Part shown: piece after piece, positions 5,355 through 5,917 of the stretch | Numbering within the stretch: position 1 is the stretch's first letter | Layout of the letters: each line of letters opens with the position of its first letter | NCBI GenBank assembly: GCA_002411615.1 | Contig: DHOF01000014.1 | Coordinates: 1-5,917, forward strand | Direction: 5' to 3' | DNA: 5,917 nucleotides | DNA from: Ruminococcaceae bacterium UBA5397 | Lineage (GTDB): Bacteria; Bacillota; Clostridia; Oscillospirales; Acutalibacteraceae | The notes under the pieces: model-generated | Database searches by the model: none | What the model was told of the DNA's origin: nothing | Seen by the model: only the letters and a program-made list of their open reading frames with translations | Made by a program: the position numbers and the translations under genes

Positions 5355-5917
5355 TTATCCTACTGTGCCATAAAGGATTCTCTTTTTTAAAAGTAAAAGA
5401 TCGGCGGTCGTCACCGTTCCGTCTCCGTCTAAATCAGCGGCACGGCGTTGAAGTTCATTAAATGAATGATAGGCAAGCGCCGGATAAAACACTTTCAGTG
5501 ATTTAGAATCCGGCTTTCCAGAGCCAGTCAGATCTCCTAAGATAACCGCGGTTATCGTCTTTCGTTCTCCTTCGCTGTCTAAAAATGAGATTTCATCTCC
5601 TGTTACAACGGCGCCTTCTGAAACATCATATCCCGCCTTTGTAAGGACTTCCACATCTTTGTTTTTTCTAACGCGGTTAAATGTCTCTTTTAACTGATTG
5701 ACCGTAACCGGTTCGTCAAAAATATAATAATCTTCATTTTCCCCGCCGGCCTGCGAGCTTGCTGAGGAAACCGGCAGCGAAGAACTCGACTCCGGTTTAG
5801 AACTGACCACCTTGGATGAAGGCTCTGCAGAACTCTCAAAAGGTTTAGAAGCTTCTGACGTCTCATCCGGGAGAGGTACTCCGGTAGAAGCCTGTGGTTC
5901 ATCATGCACCCTCATCA
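5355..5917 (-). CDS. C-terminal part of an extracellular protein with Ser-rich linker and dockerin domain, 5' partial
   Basis: The last 186 or so residues of a longer secreted or surface protein. The frame runs off the right edge (the first partial codon is NTG), and no signal peptide is visible, so the N-terminus is probably missing. Residues about 11-60 are a low-complexity linker rich in Ser, Glu, Pro and Lys, typical of exported Gram-positive proteins. Residues about 62-127 are a small beta-type domain (VTVNQLKETF to ITAVIL) of a kind that often precedes dockerins in clostridial surface proteins. Residues about 127-183 form a type I-like dockerin of two loop-helix halves. The second half, ADLDGDGTVTTADLLLLKKR (160-179), is a textbook calcium loop with Asp161, Asp163, Asp165 and Asp172. 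The first half, GDLTGSGKPDSKSLKVF, keeps Asp128 but has Thr, Ser and Ser where Asn/Asp, Asp and Asp are normal. Dockerins bind cohesins to build cellulosomes or anchor proteins at the surface. No catalytic domain is visible, so the overall function is unknown. Confidence 0.8.
   Translation of the reverse strand, partial: MRVHDEPQASTGVPLPDETSEASKPFESSAEPSSKVVSSKPESSSSLPVSSASSQAGGENEDYYIFDEPVTVNQLKETFNRVRKNKDVEVLTKAGYDVSEGAVVTGDEISFLDSEGERKTITAVILGDLTGSGKPDSKSLKVFYPALAYHSFNELQRRAADLDGDGTVTTADLLLLKKRILYGTVG

Noticed and set aside
5166..5390. Open frame of 74 codons on the + strand across the kinase-dockerin gap
   Set aside because: It runs through the predicted promoter and both neighbouring gene ends on the opposite strand. 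The Phe/Tyr/Cys-rich product looks like translated AT-rich intergenic DNA.

Overview
The window looks like a piece of the chromosome of a Gram-positive, clostridial bacterium, most likely in the Ruminococcaceae/Oscillospirales range. The reasons are a SEDS/class B penicillin-binding protein (PBP) pair of Firmicute/Actinobacteria type, a dockerin-bearing surface protein, a Firmicute-type pyridoxamine/pyridoxal kinase, strong AGGAGG-type ribosome sites, one TTG start and moderate GC. The lineage is inferred from protein flavour, not from a marker gene. I see no mobile element, tRNA, rRNA or CRISPR array.

Layout. At the left edge, on the + strand, are the last 89 residues of a left-handed beta-helix protein of the sugar-nucleotide pyrophosphorylase type (2-271). 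A HAD phosphatase of the phosphoglycolate-phosphatase type (264-929) overlaps it by 8 bases. A 61-base AT-rich gap separates these from everything else, which is on the - strand. Read in the direction of transcription, the - strand carries: the C-terminal part of an extracellular protein with a Ser/Glu/Pro-rich linker and a dockerin (5917-5355, cut by the window edge); a pyridoxal/pyridoxamine kinase with its own promoter (5198-4347); and a two-gene wall-synthesis operon, an FHA-RodA fusion (4208-2358) followed by a PbpA-like transpeptidase (2358-991).

How the genes work together. The FHA-RodA protein supplies a SEDS glycosyltransferase and the PBP supplies a D,D-transpeptidase, the standard two-part machine for making and cross-linking peptidoglycan. 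Their reading frames share one base (TGATG), so their synthesis is probably coupled. The FHA domain has the residues needed to bind phosphothreonine, so a Ser/Thr kinase signal could recruit or control the pair. No kinase is in the window. The N-terminal layout (membrane segment, then FHA, then RodA, then PbpA) mirrors the mycobacterial order fhaB, (pstP), rodA, pbpA. The sugar-nucleotide/HAD pair is convergent and has no demonstrated link to the wall operon.

Most of the window is ordinary coding sequence. The points worth a second look are the FHA-RodA-PbpA arrangement, an inverted repeat spanning the rodA promoter, and a dockerin whose first calcium loop is degraded. I did not find anything I could honestly call a new system.
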